Shown: positions 43,843 to 52,455, numbered from the stretch's first letter. The stretch is 64,000 nucleotides of DNA from Rivularia sp963920925 (GCF_963920925.1 NZ_CAWUDI010000016.1:62001-126000); one strand, 5' to 3'. The notes: generated by a model from the letters alone, not told the origin. Numbers and translations: made by a program.

Positions 43843-44268
43843 TTAATTGCACAATTCCATTTCAAGATTTTCCTTTTCTACAGGAACCTGTACTGCTGGA
43901 ATCCTCGCTAAAATACCTTTCTTCAGCGGTTGGGGACGTTCAGCCCAAGGTAAGGAACCTTCTGGATGTACGTAATACTTACCCGCACAATCGAATACAC
44001 CTTTAACTTCTACGGGAGTTAAATCAGAGGAAATATCGCCAAAAAGATACGTAGTTTTACCAGGTGAAGCGAAGGAAATTACACAAGAGCGATTGCAAGC
44101 GCTCATGCATTCGACTGGTTGAATAGTAAATTCTTGGTTTAAATCCCAATTATGATAATCATTTTTCAAGCGTTTAAGTAGCTTTTCACCACCACTTTCA
44201 CCGACACGCTTACCGTTTTCCCACTTGCTTGCACAAGTTGTACAAACAAATATTGTATGTGCCTTCAT
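43843..44268 (-). CDS. DUF1636 metal-binding/ferredoxin-like protein under a cobalamin riboswitch
   Basis: A 141-residue soluble protein with cysteine groups CTTC (Cys9, Cys12) and CMSACNRSC further on, within the pattern ECMSACNRSCVISFASPGKT of the DUF1636 family. These proteins resemble thioredoxin-like [2Fe-2S] ferredoxins and are often encoded beside cobalamin, CobW or metal-uptake genes. It is the first gene after riboswitch 1, about 37 bases from the element, and its ATG follows GAGGTATAG. That ribosome binding site is therefore a candidate for control by ligand-dependent occlusion. The role is unknown; delivery or redox handling of cobalt/corrinoid is an inference from context. Confidence 0.8.
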   Translation of the reverse strand: MKAHTIFVCTTCASKWENGKRVGESGGEKLLKRLKNDYHNWDLNQEFTIQPVECMSACNRSCVISFASPGKTTYLFGDISSDLTPVEVKGVFDCAGKYYVHPEGSLPWAERPQPLKKGILARIPAVQVPVEKENLEMELCN

Positions 44269-44304
44269 CTATACCTCGTAGATTTAGCTATGTTTTTGTT
44301 GATT

Positions 44305-44428
44305 TTTCGGCGGGCATTCTGACTTACAAGGTTACGATTTTTCTTGTTTACAGTTGCGGGACAGCGCCGGATTCACACCGGACTTTCCCCGTTACCTCTA
44401 ATGGCTGTTCCCCATTAGAACCGAAGTC
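44305..44428 (-). promoter_or_regulatory. cobalamin riboswitch 1
   Basis: On the minus strand the conserved core is complete: GGGAACAGCCATTAGA, then GGGGAAAGTCCGGTGTGAAT, CCGGCGCTGTCCCGCAACTG and the B12-box-like end GTCAGAATGCCCGCC. It binds adenosyl- or related cobalamins and reduces expression of the genes below. The first gene is the DUF1636 protein, whose ribosome binding site GAGGT is within reach, so translational control is likely. Genes after it on the strand (metE and the family A run) may be co-regulated by read-through. Confidence 0.93.
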
Positions 44429-44481
44429 AAATTTTATATTAACACAAAATGTTTGCGTGCATTTAAATCTTGTAATCAAAA

Positions 44482-45690
44482 TTAACTCAGTTTCTGATAA
44501 AAAAATAACTGATGATTTGGTAATAACTCTGGATGAAAAATTTTAATTAAATCGGTTAAAACCAGATCGGGATTGCTTATTCCACTCTCCCAATAATCGT
44601 TACCTCCACTTTCATTTAAACGAGCATTATTATTAAAAACATTACCTTTTTTTACTGCTTGAAAATCACTATAACGATTATCTTCTGTAATTACATCTTT
44701 TAAACTCTGCCAAGCTTGACTAACATTTAACCAGTAATCTGCTGTAGCAGCACGTTCAAAAACATCTTCAAAAGATGAAGGTGTACTACCAGAAGAATTT
44801 TCAGCACAAAGTAATTCTGCACCAGCATCGGCTAAATATTGCGCTGCATAACTTTTGCATCCTGGTACATACCAAGTTCCTTTAAAGTTAAATCCTGTAA
44901 ATACTTTGGGACGTTTTTTGATAGCTTTGGCTTTAGCCGTAATTTCTTGATATTTCCTAGCTATTTCACCAAATTCTTTTTCAGCAATATCTTCTTTATT
45001 AAAAAACATAGAGGTAAACTTTAACCATTCTGCACGCCCTAATGGTGTGTTTTCCATATATTCAGCATTGATAGCTACTTTTAATCCTGCTTCTAATAAT
45101 TTAGGATAACTATCAGTTTGTGGGTTTCCCGTTCCATAAGTTGTAATTAAATCGGGATTGAGTTCTAACAATCTTTCTACATTTACATTATTGCCTAATT
45201 CTGCAATTTTCCCTGCTTTTATTTTCTCAATTACTTCTGGTGTATTGACTGTTTTAGTATCGCTGACACCGACGAGTTTATCTACTACTTCTAAGAAAGC
45301 TAAATGGGGTAAATGAGTAGTCGAAAGAGATGTAACTGTATTTATGGGTACTGTAATTACTTGAGTGTTCTTAAATTCTTGTGGTGCCGGCGTACCGCAT
45401 TCAACTAAAGCATATTTAAAGCTTGTTTTTGCATCTTGCCAAGGGCTTTTTACTGTGACAATTTTATAATTATTTTGATATTCTACAGCAAAACCTGTGG
45501 CATATTTGATATTAGCTTTTTGGCGAAAGTAATCTGTATTTTGGTTATAGTTTTGAATGCAATTTTTGTTAGGAGTTTGTGTAGTCAAAGTGGGTGTAGT
45601 GCTTTGACAAGCAATTACTAAAGCCGCAACACACACAACTTGATAAAATAAGAATATTGATTTGATTCTGCTCAATCTGAAAAATTGCAT
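44482..45690 (-). CDS. BtuF/FhuD-type solute-binding lipoprotein, likely corrinoid
   Basis: A 402-residue lipoprotein: leader ending VAALVIACQ with the lipobox cysteine at residue 28, then the two-lobed class III binding protein. Recognisable segments are HLAFLEVVDKLVGVSDTK, LLELNPDLITTYGTGNPQTD and KAIKKRPKVFTGFNFKGTWY. This fold binds B12, haem or siderophores and delivers them to BtuC-type permeases. The gene lies 129 bases downstream of an Fe-S protein gene and directly upstream of riboswitch 1, on the same strand as the TonB receptor. B12 or a precursor is the likely ligand because the receptor is riboswitch-controlled, though ferric siderophores cannot be excluded. Confidence 0.82.
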   Translation of the reverse strand: MQFFRLSRIKSIFLFYQVVCVAALVIACQSTTPTLTTQTPNKNCIQNYNQNTDYFRQKANIKYATGFAVEYQNNYKIVTVKSPWQDAKTSFKYALVECGTPAPQEFKNTQVITVPINTVTSLSTTHLPHLAFLEVVDKLVGVSDTKTVNTPEVIEKIKAGKIAELGNNVNVERLLELNPDLITTYGTGNPQTDSYPKLLEAGLKVAINAEYMENTPLGRAEWLKFTSMFFNKEDIAEKEFGEIARKYQEITAKAKAIKKRPKVFTGFNFKGTWYVPGCKSYAAQYLADAGAELLCAENSSGSTPSSFEDVFERAATADYWLNVSQAWQSLKDVITEDNRYSDFQAVKKGNVFNNNARLNESGGNDYWESGISNPDLVLTDLIKIFHPELLPNHQLFFYQKLS

Positions 45691-45819
45691 ATTAGGAGCA
45701 TCCTATAGTTTAAGGATAAGGATTATATATATTTTTAACGCAAAGGCACGCGGAGTTTATCGCGAAGGTACGCAGAGAGAAGTTAATTTTAATTTTATAG
45801 GATGTTTCCTTGAGTATCT

Positions 45820-46692
45820 TTAAACCGATTCTGGTGGATAAAGATGTTCGGTAACTTTATTTCCTTGGACTAAATGCTTTTCAACAATCGTCTCAGCAAT
45901 TTCTGGATTAACGCGAGTGTACCAAGTTCTGTCCTCAGAATTAAATACGACTGGTCCCAATTTACAAACTTCTAAACAGCCAGATGTTCTTACTTCTATA
46001 TCTAAACCGGCTTTTTCCACAGCATTTTTTAAGGATTCAAAAGTTGGTTGCCAATTACGTGAAGGTAAACATCTTCCAGAAGTACAAACTGAAATATAAG
46101 CACGTTTTAAGGGATTTTGAGTAAATGGCATTGGTTTTTTACCTAATACATAAATTTCCCTTAATTCTTGATAAAGAGCTAATTTTGATAAGTCTGGTTT
46201 ACCTTCCGGTAATAAATTTTCTCCATCTACTAAAGGATTGGGTAAGAAAATTGTCATTACATTCTCACCCACACCATTCCAAAGTTCAATTCCCCAACTT
46301 CTGGGATTTCCATCTTTGTTGAAACGTCGATAAAACGCTGCACGACTAACTCTTCTTTGTCGTCTTAATTCTAAAGGAGTTTGGTTATTCGGACCACCTA
46401 AATTATCATCAATACACAGGTGTAAATGCCAACCTTCTGTTACTACTGTGAGATAACCATCATAGAGAATACAAATCTTAGGTGGATTGTTAAATCCTAA
46501 TTCTAAAACCCCACCTTGAGCAACGTGCCCTAATTCTACCTGCTGCCAATTTTGTTGAAATAAAGTGTAAAGTAACGATGATAAAACATCACAACTGCAA
46601 TCAATATCCTCATATTCAACTTTTCCTCCTGTTAGTAAATCTTCCGTACTTTGATTATTTAATGGTGTTACCCAAGGATTATAGTTACTCAT
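45820..46692 (-). CDS. Fe-S/thioredoxin-like ferredoxin domain protein in the B12 run
   Basis: A protein of about 290 residues with two parts. The first about 190 residues are an uncharacterised alpha/beta region (KICILYDGYLTVVTEGWHLH, RAAFYRRFNKDGNPRSWGIE). The C-terminal part looks like a thioredoxin-like [2Fe-2S] ferredoxin, with ISVCTSGRCLPSRNW and VRTSGCLEVCKLGP giving the four expected cysteines (C-x4-C and C-x3-C). Such proteins are common in cyanobacterial cobalamin/cobalt gene neighbourhoods. The ATG at 46692 is preferred over a TTG at 46713. It sits 66 bases after the TonB-dependent receptor on the same strand, so it should fall under riboswitch 2. Function unknown; a redox role on corrinoid is possible. 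Confidence 0.7.
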   Translation of the reverse strand: MSNYNPWVTPLNNQSTEDLLTGGKVEYEDIDCSCDVLSSLLYTLFQQNWQQVELGHVAQGGVLELGFNNPPKICILYDGYLTVVTEGWHLHLCIDDNLGGPNNQTPLELRRQRRVSRAAFYRRFNKDGNPRSWGIELWNGVGENVMTIFLPNPLVDGENLLPEGKPDLSKLALYQELREIYVLGKKPMPFTQNPLKRAYISVCTSGRCLPSRNWQPTFESLKNAVEKAGLDIEVRTSGCLEVCKLGPVVFNSEDRTWYTRVNPEIAETIVEKHLVQGNKVTEHLYPPESV

Positions 46693-46758
46693 GGTGATTT
46701 TGGATTTTAACAACGGATGGTTTTGTTTTATATTAATGAGTTAGGAATCCCCAATTCC

Positions 46759-48921
46759 CTAAAACTTATAATTCATCCCAACTTGTACAATTCTACCTGC
46801 ATCGGGATAGCCGGGAAATAATTGAAATCTTTGGTCAAAAATATTTTCTACACTACCATTAAAGGCTAAATTTGTACTTACAGGAACTCGCAATTTAAAA
46901 TCAAAGGTTGTGTAACCGGGTAAAGATTCTGTATTGGTGTTATTGGTGGGATAACTACCTAAAGAATGCATCAAAATTCCTGCATACCAACCTTGGGGAT
47001 TTTCATAATTAAATCCTAAGTTAATACTATCAGCACCTGCAAATCTTAATTCTTGGTCAACTTCGGCAGGATTAGAACTTTCAAGTATTCTAGGGTCATT
47101 TGCAGTATAGTTACCAGAAAAGTAGAAATTTTTTGCTAATTGCAAGTTTAAGGCAAGTTCTACACCAGTTGTGCGAACTTTACCAATATTTTCATAGGTA
47201 AAATTGACATTATCATAAGCAATATTATCGGTAATGGTGTTATTGAAAAAAGTAAAACGTATTAAACCAATATCACCTAATTGTTGGTCGATACCTACAT
47301 CAAAACTATTACCTCTTTCTGGTTTTAAGTCTGGATTACCTTGGGCAAAAGGAGAATTACTAAATAAATTAAATAGGGTAGGGACTCGGAAATTACGGAT
47401 ATAGTTAGCTCTAAGTGTAGTCTTTTCACTAAAATTCCAACGCGCACCTACTGCTGGAGAAGTTACGGAACCATTTATCAAACTATTGAAATCTTGACGC
47501 AATCCTAAATTTAATCGCACTTCAGGAGTCACATCGACCAGATATTTGGCAAATACGGCTCCCTGTCCGATACTATCATCGTAATTCTCTGTTTCTGTTT
47601 CATCTGCGAGGTTACGAGTCACATTTTCAGCGCTGACATTACGATAGTCAAAACCATAAGTAATATTATGATTTTTAGCAATTTGCCAATTATGCTGTAC
47701 CTGAAAACCCAAGGATTTCTGATTGTTATCAAACTGTTGTTGATTGCTGATGTCTCCCGTGCGGTTGTCGAAGCGGGTATTGAGAAAGTCTAGATAGACT
47801 TTAGCTGTGACTAAGGAATCATCTGCTTTCCCTAATTTTGCATTCCATGTTAAATCCGTGAGAACTTGGTCGGTGTACTTACGATTATTATCGGTAAGCG
47901 AGTTGAAAGCAGCTTGAGAAATTTGCGGAATTGCTACACCACCGGGAACTCCCTGGTCTTTTGCAAGATAAATCGCGTTGAAACTCAAATTTTGGCGTTT
48001 ATTTAATTCTGTATTCACCTGTAAATTCAGATTATTGTAGAGTACATCGGCGTTTTCTCTAGTTCCATCAAAGTCAACTTCGGGAATGGAATAATCAAAG
48101 TTATTGTTAGCGCGAGTGCGATTGTAGCCTAGCAACCAAGAGACATTACCCTGTTTACCGCTATTTTGAATGCTTTGTTCGTTTAAATCGTAGCTACCGA
48201 ATCTTAGCTGAGCGGTGGTAGTAATATCTTTTGTTGGACGACGAGTAATAATATTGATTGTCCCTCCAATCGCATCGGAACCATAGAGGGTAGAGCCTCC
48301 ACCAGGAAGAACTTCAACTCTTTCGACTATATCTGTAGTAATTTCTGAAAGGTCGAAACCACCACTACCAAGGTTGTTAACTGGTCTGCCATTAATTAAT
48401 ATCAATACTTGTCCAGTATTAGAACCGCGAATAAACTGACCGCTTAAACCACCAATTTCTGTTCCCACAGTACCGTCGGGTAAAATACCGGGGAGAAATC
48501 TTAGCGCTTCTTTGACAGTACGCGCACCCTGGGCTTCAATTTCCTCGCGGTTAATTACGTATACTGGACGAGTCGCATCGCGTACCTTTCCTTCACGACG
48601 AAACGGTGCAAATACTGGTTGATCTAATATTTCTCCTATAACTGTAAGCTCAATATCTGCTTCTTGTTCTTCTTTCTCTGCTTCTTGTACAGGATTATTT
48701 TGAGCAATTTCTTCCGTGTTATTACTTGTAGTGGAAGTATTTTCAGGTATTAATTCTGGAATTATTTCTAAGTCCTTTGCTGTACCTTGATACTGGGAAA
48801 ATTCTGATATTTGCTCTATTTCTTGTGCTGTAGCGCGATCGTTCCCAGATAATATCCCCAATACCGTCATCATTAATACTGTGAACTGTATTCCCGATTG
48901 GCAACTAAAAATAATTTTCAT
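46759..48921 (-). CDS. TonB-dependent outer-membrane receptor, BtuB-like
   Basis: A receptor of about 720 residues. A signal peptide (FTVLMMTVLGILSGNDRATA) is followed by an acidic N-terminal tail and a TonB box-like IELTVIGE. The plug domain contains TRPVYVINREEIEAQGARTV then GQFIRGSNTGQVLILINGRP and ERVEVLPGGGSTLYGSDAIG. The remainder is a 22-strand barrel ending in an aromatic GMNYKF. Such receptors import scarce chelates powered by TonB-ExbBD. Cobalamin is the likely substrate because a cobalamin riboswitch precedes it. The true start is the ATG at 48921, which has GAGGTACGG just upstream; the frame's earlier start at 48954 falls at the edge of the riboswitch. Confidence 0.88.
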   Translation of the reverse strand: MKIIFSCQSGIQFTVLMMTVLGILSGNDRATAQEIEQISEFSQYQGTAKDLEIIPELIPENTSTTSNNTEEIAQNNPVQEAEKEEQEADIELTVIGEILDQPVFAPFRREGKVRDATRPVYVINREEIEAQGARTVKEALRFLPGILPDGTVGTEIGGLSGQFIRGSNTGQVLILINGRPVNNLGSGGFDLSEITTDIVERVEVLPGGGSTLYGSDAIGGTINIITRRPTKDITTTAQLRFGSYDLNEQSIQNSGKQGNVSWLLGYNRTRANNNFDYSIPEVDFDGTRENADVLYNNLNLQVNTELNKRQNLSFNAIYLAKDQGVPGGVAIPQISQAAFNSLTDNNRKYTDQVLTDLTWNAKLGKADDSLVTAKVYLDFLNTRFDNRTGDISNQQQFDNNQKSLGFQVQHNWQIAKNHNITYGFDYRNVSAENVTRNLADETETENYDDSIGQGAVFAKYLVDVTPEVRLNLGLRQDFNSLINGSVTSPAVGARWNFSEKTTLRANYIRNFRVPTLFNLFSNSPFAQGNPDLKPERGNSFDVGIDQQLGDIGLIRFTFFNNTITDNIAYDNVNFTYENIGKVRTTGVELALNLQLAKNFYFSGNYTANDPRILESSNPAEVDQELRFAGADSINLGFNYENPQGWYAGILMHSLGSYPTNNTNTESLPGYTTFDFKLRVPVSTNLAFNGSVENIFDQRFQLFPGYPDAGRIVQVGMNYKF

Positions 48922-48956
48922 CCGTACCTCGCAGATTATTGTGTTTTTTATCACAT

Positions 48957-49070
48957 TTGGCGGGCATTCTGACTTAAAGACTTCTGTCTTATTACAGTTG
49001 CGGGACAGCGCTGGATTTACACCGGACTTTCCCCCTTACGTCTGATGGCTGACTCCCATCAAAACCAATT
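48957..49070 (-). promoter_or_regulatory. cobalamin riboswitch 2
   Basis: The conserved core is seen on the minus strand: GGGAGTCAGCCATCAGACG, GGGGGAAAGTCCGGTGTAAA, TCCAGCGCTGTCCCGCAACTG split by one base change, and the terminal GTCAGAATGCCCGCC. It is very close to riboswitch 1, including the GAGGTA ribosome binding site about 30 bases further on. It lies 36 bases ahead of the receptor start and should turn the receptor and the following genes off when cobalamin is plentiful. Confidence 0.92.
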
Positions 49071-49132
49071 GGTTAATTCAAGATTGAAAATAAATTAGCA
49101 CTATAGCCTACGCTTAATCAAAAATAATAGAA

Positions 49133-49330
49133 ATTTATCTCAAACTAAATATTTGCTATTTATACACTATTTTTTCTGCTTTTCATATATTTTTTTTAAT
49201 ACAATCCATTTCTAGTTTAGTTTGTAAGCTGACTAATTTGGAAAAACTTATTCTATATGATAATCCTATAAAAAAGTGCCTGATTATATATCGAAATAAC
49301 TGATTTAGATGAATTGCTTTTAATCAATAA
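49133..49330. pseudogene. mirror-edge remnants of family A 3' end and LRR C-terminus
   Basis: Two decayed segments lie side by side. At 49133-49185 the sequence ACTAAATATTTGCTATTTAT and CTATTTTTTCTG matches the 3' end of the family A gene at about 39151-39195. At 49207-49330, plus strand, LVCKLTNLEKLILYDNPIKK is encoded, the same as the end of the second LRR gene (VCKLTNLDFIGLYDNPIKK). It then loses frame within PDYIS and continues in pieces (ITDLDELL). Neither segment has a start. These look like the broken ends of copies of genes that flank the opposite side of the cobalamin run. Confidence 0.6.
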
Positions 49331-49674
49331 TGACAATGTTAATGTCAATGTCAGCGTTATTGTTAATGTCAATGTTAAGCATTTAACCAATATTATCGAT
49401 TAATCAAATTTATAAATATACCCGTACAATAAAACGTATCTTTGTTAATATTGAAAACTAAATTACCGTGCTAGTATGAATAAAATTTTTCATGCTAAAC
49501 TTCACCGAGGGAACTTTCTAGCAGACAATAGCAACTAATTTTACAGTTTATGCTTTATCGAATAGGCGTAAACAATTATGATTTATTGGTTCAAATTTTG
49601 CTGTTATTGACTCTCGAATAGAGAATATTGTTTTTAATACTTTTCAACTAGTAAAAAGCACAACTAAATCTTTT
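49331..49674. other. spacer upstream of cbiM with hexamer-like repeats
   Basis: About 340 bases. From 49328 to 49380 are loosely repeated AATGTCAATGTTAATGTC units. A CTAGTATGAATAAAATTTTTCATGCTA palindrome-like segment lies near 49470-49500 and may form a hairpin in the cbiM leader. No cobalamin riboswitch core (GGGAA...CCCGCNACTG) is present in this direction, so cbiMNQO is probably regulated differently. Confidence 0.45.
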
Positions 49675-50466
49675 ATGGGAATCCGAAAAAATCTCAAACG
49701 GCTGAATTTACTGGGAATAGCGCTAATAAGCTTATATTTGGTAATTGGTGTACCGAAACCGGCTTACGCAATGCATATAATGGAAGGTTTTCTACCATTT
49801 GGCTGGGCTGCTTTTTGGTGGGCTGTTTCTTTACCGTTTTTTGTTTTAGGCTTAATATCCTTAACTCGCATCACCAAGGAAAAACCACAGCTTAAATTAC
49901 TTTTAGGTTTAGCTGGTGCTTTTGCTTTCGTGCTTTCGGCTTTGAAAATTCCTTCGGTAACTGGTAGCTGTTCCCATCCTACGGGTACGGGTTTGGGTGC
50001 GGTATTATTTGGTCCTTTGGCGATGTCAGTTTTGGGGACTTTGGTACTGCTATTTCAGGCTTTATTACTGGCACACGGCGGCTTGACAACATTGGGCGCT
50101 AATGCATTTTCGATGGCGATCGCCGGGCCATTTGCGGCTTTTTGGATTTATCGGTTAACGATGCAGTTGTCTGGTAATCAAAGGTTAGCGATATTTTTAG
50201 CGGCAGCTTTAGCAAATTTATTGACATATATAATTACTTCTATCCAATTGGCTTTGGCTTTCCCCGCACCTGTTGGTGGTGTGATGGCTTCGTTTGCCAA
50301 GTTTGCGGGAATTTTTGCTTTAACTCAAGTTCCTTTGGCGATTAGTGAAGGTTTGCTGACAGTATTGGTGTGGAATTGGCTGCAATCTTACAATCCACAA
50401 GAATTAGAATTATTGAATTTAATTAAGCGGGAGCCTCAAGGAAATGAAACAATCAAGTCAGTCTAA
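49675..50466 (+). CDS. cbiM: CbiM, cobalt-specific ECF transporter S component
   Basis: The 263-residue substrate-binding membrane subunit of the cobalt energy-coupling-factor transporter. After a 32-residue leader ending PAYA comes the invariant MHIMEGFLP, the metal-coordinating N-terminus of CbiM, followed by seven hydrophobic segments and the conserved GSCSHPTGTG loop with a further metal-binding His. Cleavage at AYA|MHIMEG would restore the free N-terminal Met-His needed for coordination. It supplies cobalt for corrin synthesis. Its end overlaps cbiN by 23 bases. No riboswitch is evident upstream. Confidence 0.95.
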   Translation: MGIRKNLKRLNLLGIALISLYLVIGVPKPAYAMHIMEGFLPFGWAAFWWAVSLPFFVLGLISLTRITKEKPQLKLLLGLAGAFAFVLSALKIPSVTGSCSHPTGTGLGAVLFGPLAMSVLGTLVLLFQALLLAHGGLTTLGANAFSMAIAGPFAAFWIYRLTMQLSGNQRLAIFLAAALANLLTYIITSIQLALAFPAPVGGVMASFAKFAGIFALTQVPLAISEGLLTVLVWNWLQSYNPQELELLNLIKREPQGNETIKSV

Positions 50467-50752
50467 TAAAGGATGGAACAATTGGCTGTTGATATCCATA
50501 GTCGTTGCTTTAGCAGTTGCACCATTAATATTTGTAAGTGGTGAATATGGTGGTGCTGATGGGGAAGCTGAAGAAGCAATTACTGAAGTTAAACCGGATT
50601 ATGAACCGTGGTTTCAACCTCTATTTGAACCACCAAGCGGCGAAATTGAAAGTTTATTATTTTCCTCTCAAGCTGCTTTGGGTGCGGGATTAATTGGTTA
50701 CGCAATTGGATTATATAAAGGACGTAGTGAAAAGCAAAAACGTGAAGAATGA
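50444..50752 (+). CDS. cbiN: CbiN, small cobalt transport subunit
   Basis: A 102-residue protein with two membrane spans (about residues 10-30 and 72-90) flanking an acidic extracytoplasmic loop (GEYGGADGEAEEAITEVKPD). The family pattern WFQPLFEPPSGEIESLLFS is clear. CbiN assists metal loading into CbiM. It overlaps cbiM by 23 bases at the start and cbiQ by four bases (ATGA) at the end, so the operon is tightly coupled. Confidence 0.93.
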   Translation: MKQSSQSNKGWNNWLLISIVVALAVAPLIFVSGEYGGADGEAEEAITEVKPDYEPWFQPLFEPPSGEIESLLFSSQAALGAGLIGYAIGLYKGRSEKQKREE

Positions 50753-51555
50753 GCTTAAAACTCGATACTTTAGCTTACACTAATCGATTGCGAGGGTTGC
50801 CACCAGAACATAAATTAGTTTTTGCTTTAACAACTTTGCTGATTTCTCTTTCTACCCATCCACCAGTACAAATTTTAATTGCATTATGGATGGGTATTTG
50901 GACGGTTGTTTATGCGAAAATTCCAGCCGGTATTTATATCAGAATATTGGCAGTTGCTAGTTTTTTTTGGCTGACTAGTTTACCGGCTTTAGTTATTAAT
51001 GGTGTTTCTGTTGCAGATATTTCCCAGGTGCAAGGTGATTCCTGGCAAGGTTTAAATTTAGAATTTTACTATATATATATTAGTCGTAGTGGTTTTTATC
51101 AAGCTCTGGCAATTTTTACTAGAGCTTTTGCTTCTGTTTCTTGTCTATATTTTTTAATGCTAACTGTTCCGTTTACGGAAGTATTGCAAACTCTGCGCCG
51201 ATTCAAGTTTCCCACGCTGTTAATTGAATTATTATTATTAATGTATCGGTTTATTTTCATATTGTGGAATACAGCCACTGATTTATCTATCGCTCAAAAA
51301 TCTCGTCTCGGGTACCGTGATTTTCGTACCAGCATCAAAAGTTTAGCATTATTAGTCGGACAGCTTTTAAAGCGAACCTTGCAAAAATACAGTCAATTTT
51401 CATTAGGATTAGAATCACGGGGAATGAGCGGAGAATTTCGAGTTTATGCTCCTCGTCGCTATCGTCCTTCAAAACGCTACATTCTAGAAGCAGTAATCGG
51501 TTGTGTAATATTAATTAGTTTAGAGTGGTGGCTGAATGCAGGAATATTTACTTGA
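50749..51555 (+). CDS. cbiQ: CbiQ, ECF transporter transmembrane (T) component
   Basis: A 268-residue membrane protein coupling the S component to the ATPase. The coupling helices are recognised from FPTLLIELLLLMYRFIFILW and the SLGLESRGMSGEFRVY stretch, the Ala-Arg-Gly-type motif region that contacts CbiO. Length fits the family. Its start overlaps cbiN in ATGA and its end overlaps cbiO by 20 bases. Confidence 0.92.
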   Translation: MSLKLDTLAYTNRLRGLPPEHKLVFALTTLLISLSTHPPVQILIALWMGIWTVVYAKIPAGIYIRILAVASFFWLTSLPALVINGVSVADISQVQGDSWQGLNLEFYYIYISRSGFYQALAIFTRAFASVSCLYFLMLTVPFTEVLQTLRRFKFPTLLIELLLLMYRFIFILWNTATDLSIAQKSRLGYRDFRTSIKSLALLVGQLLKRTLQKYSQFSLGLESRGMSGEFRVYAPRRYRPSKRYILEAVIGCVILISLEWWLNAGIFT

Positions 51556-52357
51556 ATTTGAACAGGTACACTACACTTATCCCGGCGCTAGAGAATCTTC
51601 ACTCAACGGTTTAACTTTAAATATTCCATCAGGTAAAAAATGTGCGCTCATCGGTCAGAATGGTTGTGGAAAAACCACATTATTTTTATTAGCAAACGGT
51701 TTATATAAGCCGTCGAGTGGAATTGTCCGCTGGCACGGTAAACCATTACGTTACGACCGCAATTATTTAAGTAATTTACGTCAGGAAGTCGGATTAATAT
51801 TTCAAGATCCAGAACAACAGTTAGTTGCTTCGACAATAGAAGAAGATATTTCCTATGGCTTATGTAATTTGAATTTACCTGTTAAAGAAATTCAGGTAAG
51901 AGTAGAAGAAATATTAGCAGAACTTAGTTTAGAAGAATTAGCGCAAAGACCAGTACATCATCTTAGCTTGGGACAAAAAAAACGAGTTTCCATTGCAGAT
52001 GTGATGGTACTACGACCCAAACTCTTATTATTAGACGAGCCGACGGCATATTTAGATATTAAACATACCCGTCAGCTAATCAAAACCCTGGATAAAATTC
52101 ATCAAGACGGTACAACATTATTAATGTCTACCCATGACTTAGATTTAGTTTTTCGTTGGGCTGACTGGATATTTGTGATGGATAAGGGGCAGTTAATTTT
52201 TGAAGGTAAACCCGATGATGTATTTGCTCAAGGGGAGCTTTTAGAACAATTAGATTTAGGATTGCCGTTGATATATCAGCTTCTATTTGATGAGAGTTTA
52301 TCTGAAGAAGAGAAAGCTGTAGTGGAAAAATTGCGGGAACGGATATTAAAATTGTGA
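51536..52357 (+). CDS. cbiO: CbiO, ECF transporter ATPase
   Basis: The 273-residue energising subunit. Walker A GQNGCGKTT, Q-loop VGLIFQDPEQQL, signature LSLGQKKRVSIADVMVL (LSLGQ in place of LSGGQ, usual in CbiO), Walker B LLLLDEPTAYLD and switch LMSTHDLDLVF are all intact. It hydrolyses ATP as a dimer. It overlaps the end of cbiQ, closing the cbiMNQO operon. Confidence 0.94.
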   Translation: MQEYLLEFEQVHYTYPGARESSLNGLTLNIPSGKKCALIGQNGCGKTTLFLLANGLYKPSSGIVRWHGKPLRYDRNYLSNLRQEVGLIFQDPEQQLVASTIEEDISYGLCNLNLPVKEIQVRVEEILAELSLEELAQRPVHHLSLGQKKRVSIADVMVLRPKLLLLDEPTAYLDIKHTRQLIKTLDKIHQDGTTLLMSTHDLDLVFRWADWIFVMDKGQLIFEGKPDDVFAQGELLEQLDLGLPLIYQLLFDESLSEEEKAVVEKLRERILKL

Positions 52358-52377
52358 GTATTAAACTACACAAGCAA

Positions 52378-52455
52378 AACCCGCCTGCGCGGGTTATAAG
52401 AAATAGTCCACGGAGGTGGACTTTGCCTGTGTAGCCGCGAATTACATTCGCTAGG
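52378..52455. repeat. GC-hairpin dispersed repeat after cbiO
   Basis: A perfect AACCCGC/GCGGGTT hairpin (52378-52395) is followed by a second GTCCAC/GTGGAC stem and GCCTGTGTAGCCGCGAATTA. A related unit lies at 15744-15800. It ends the cbiMNQO transcript and may act as a bidirectional terminator with the CAP gene. Confidence 0.6.

Noticed and set aside
49331..49674. A third cobalamin riboswitch upstream of cbiM
   Set aside because: The conserved GGGAA...GGTG...CCCGCNACTG core is absent on the plus strand.
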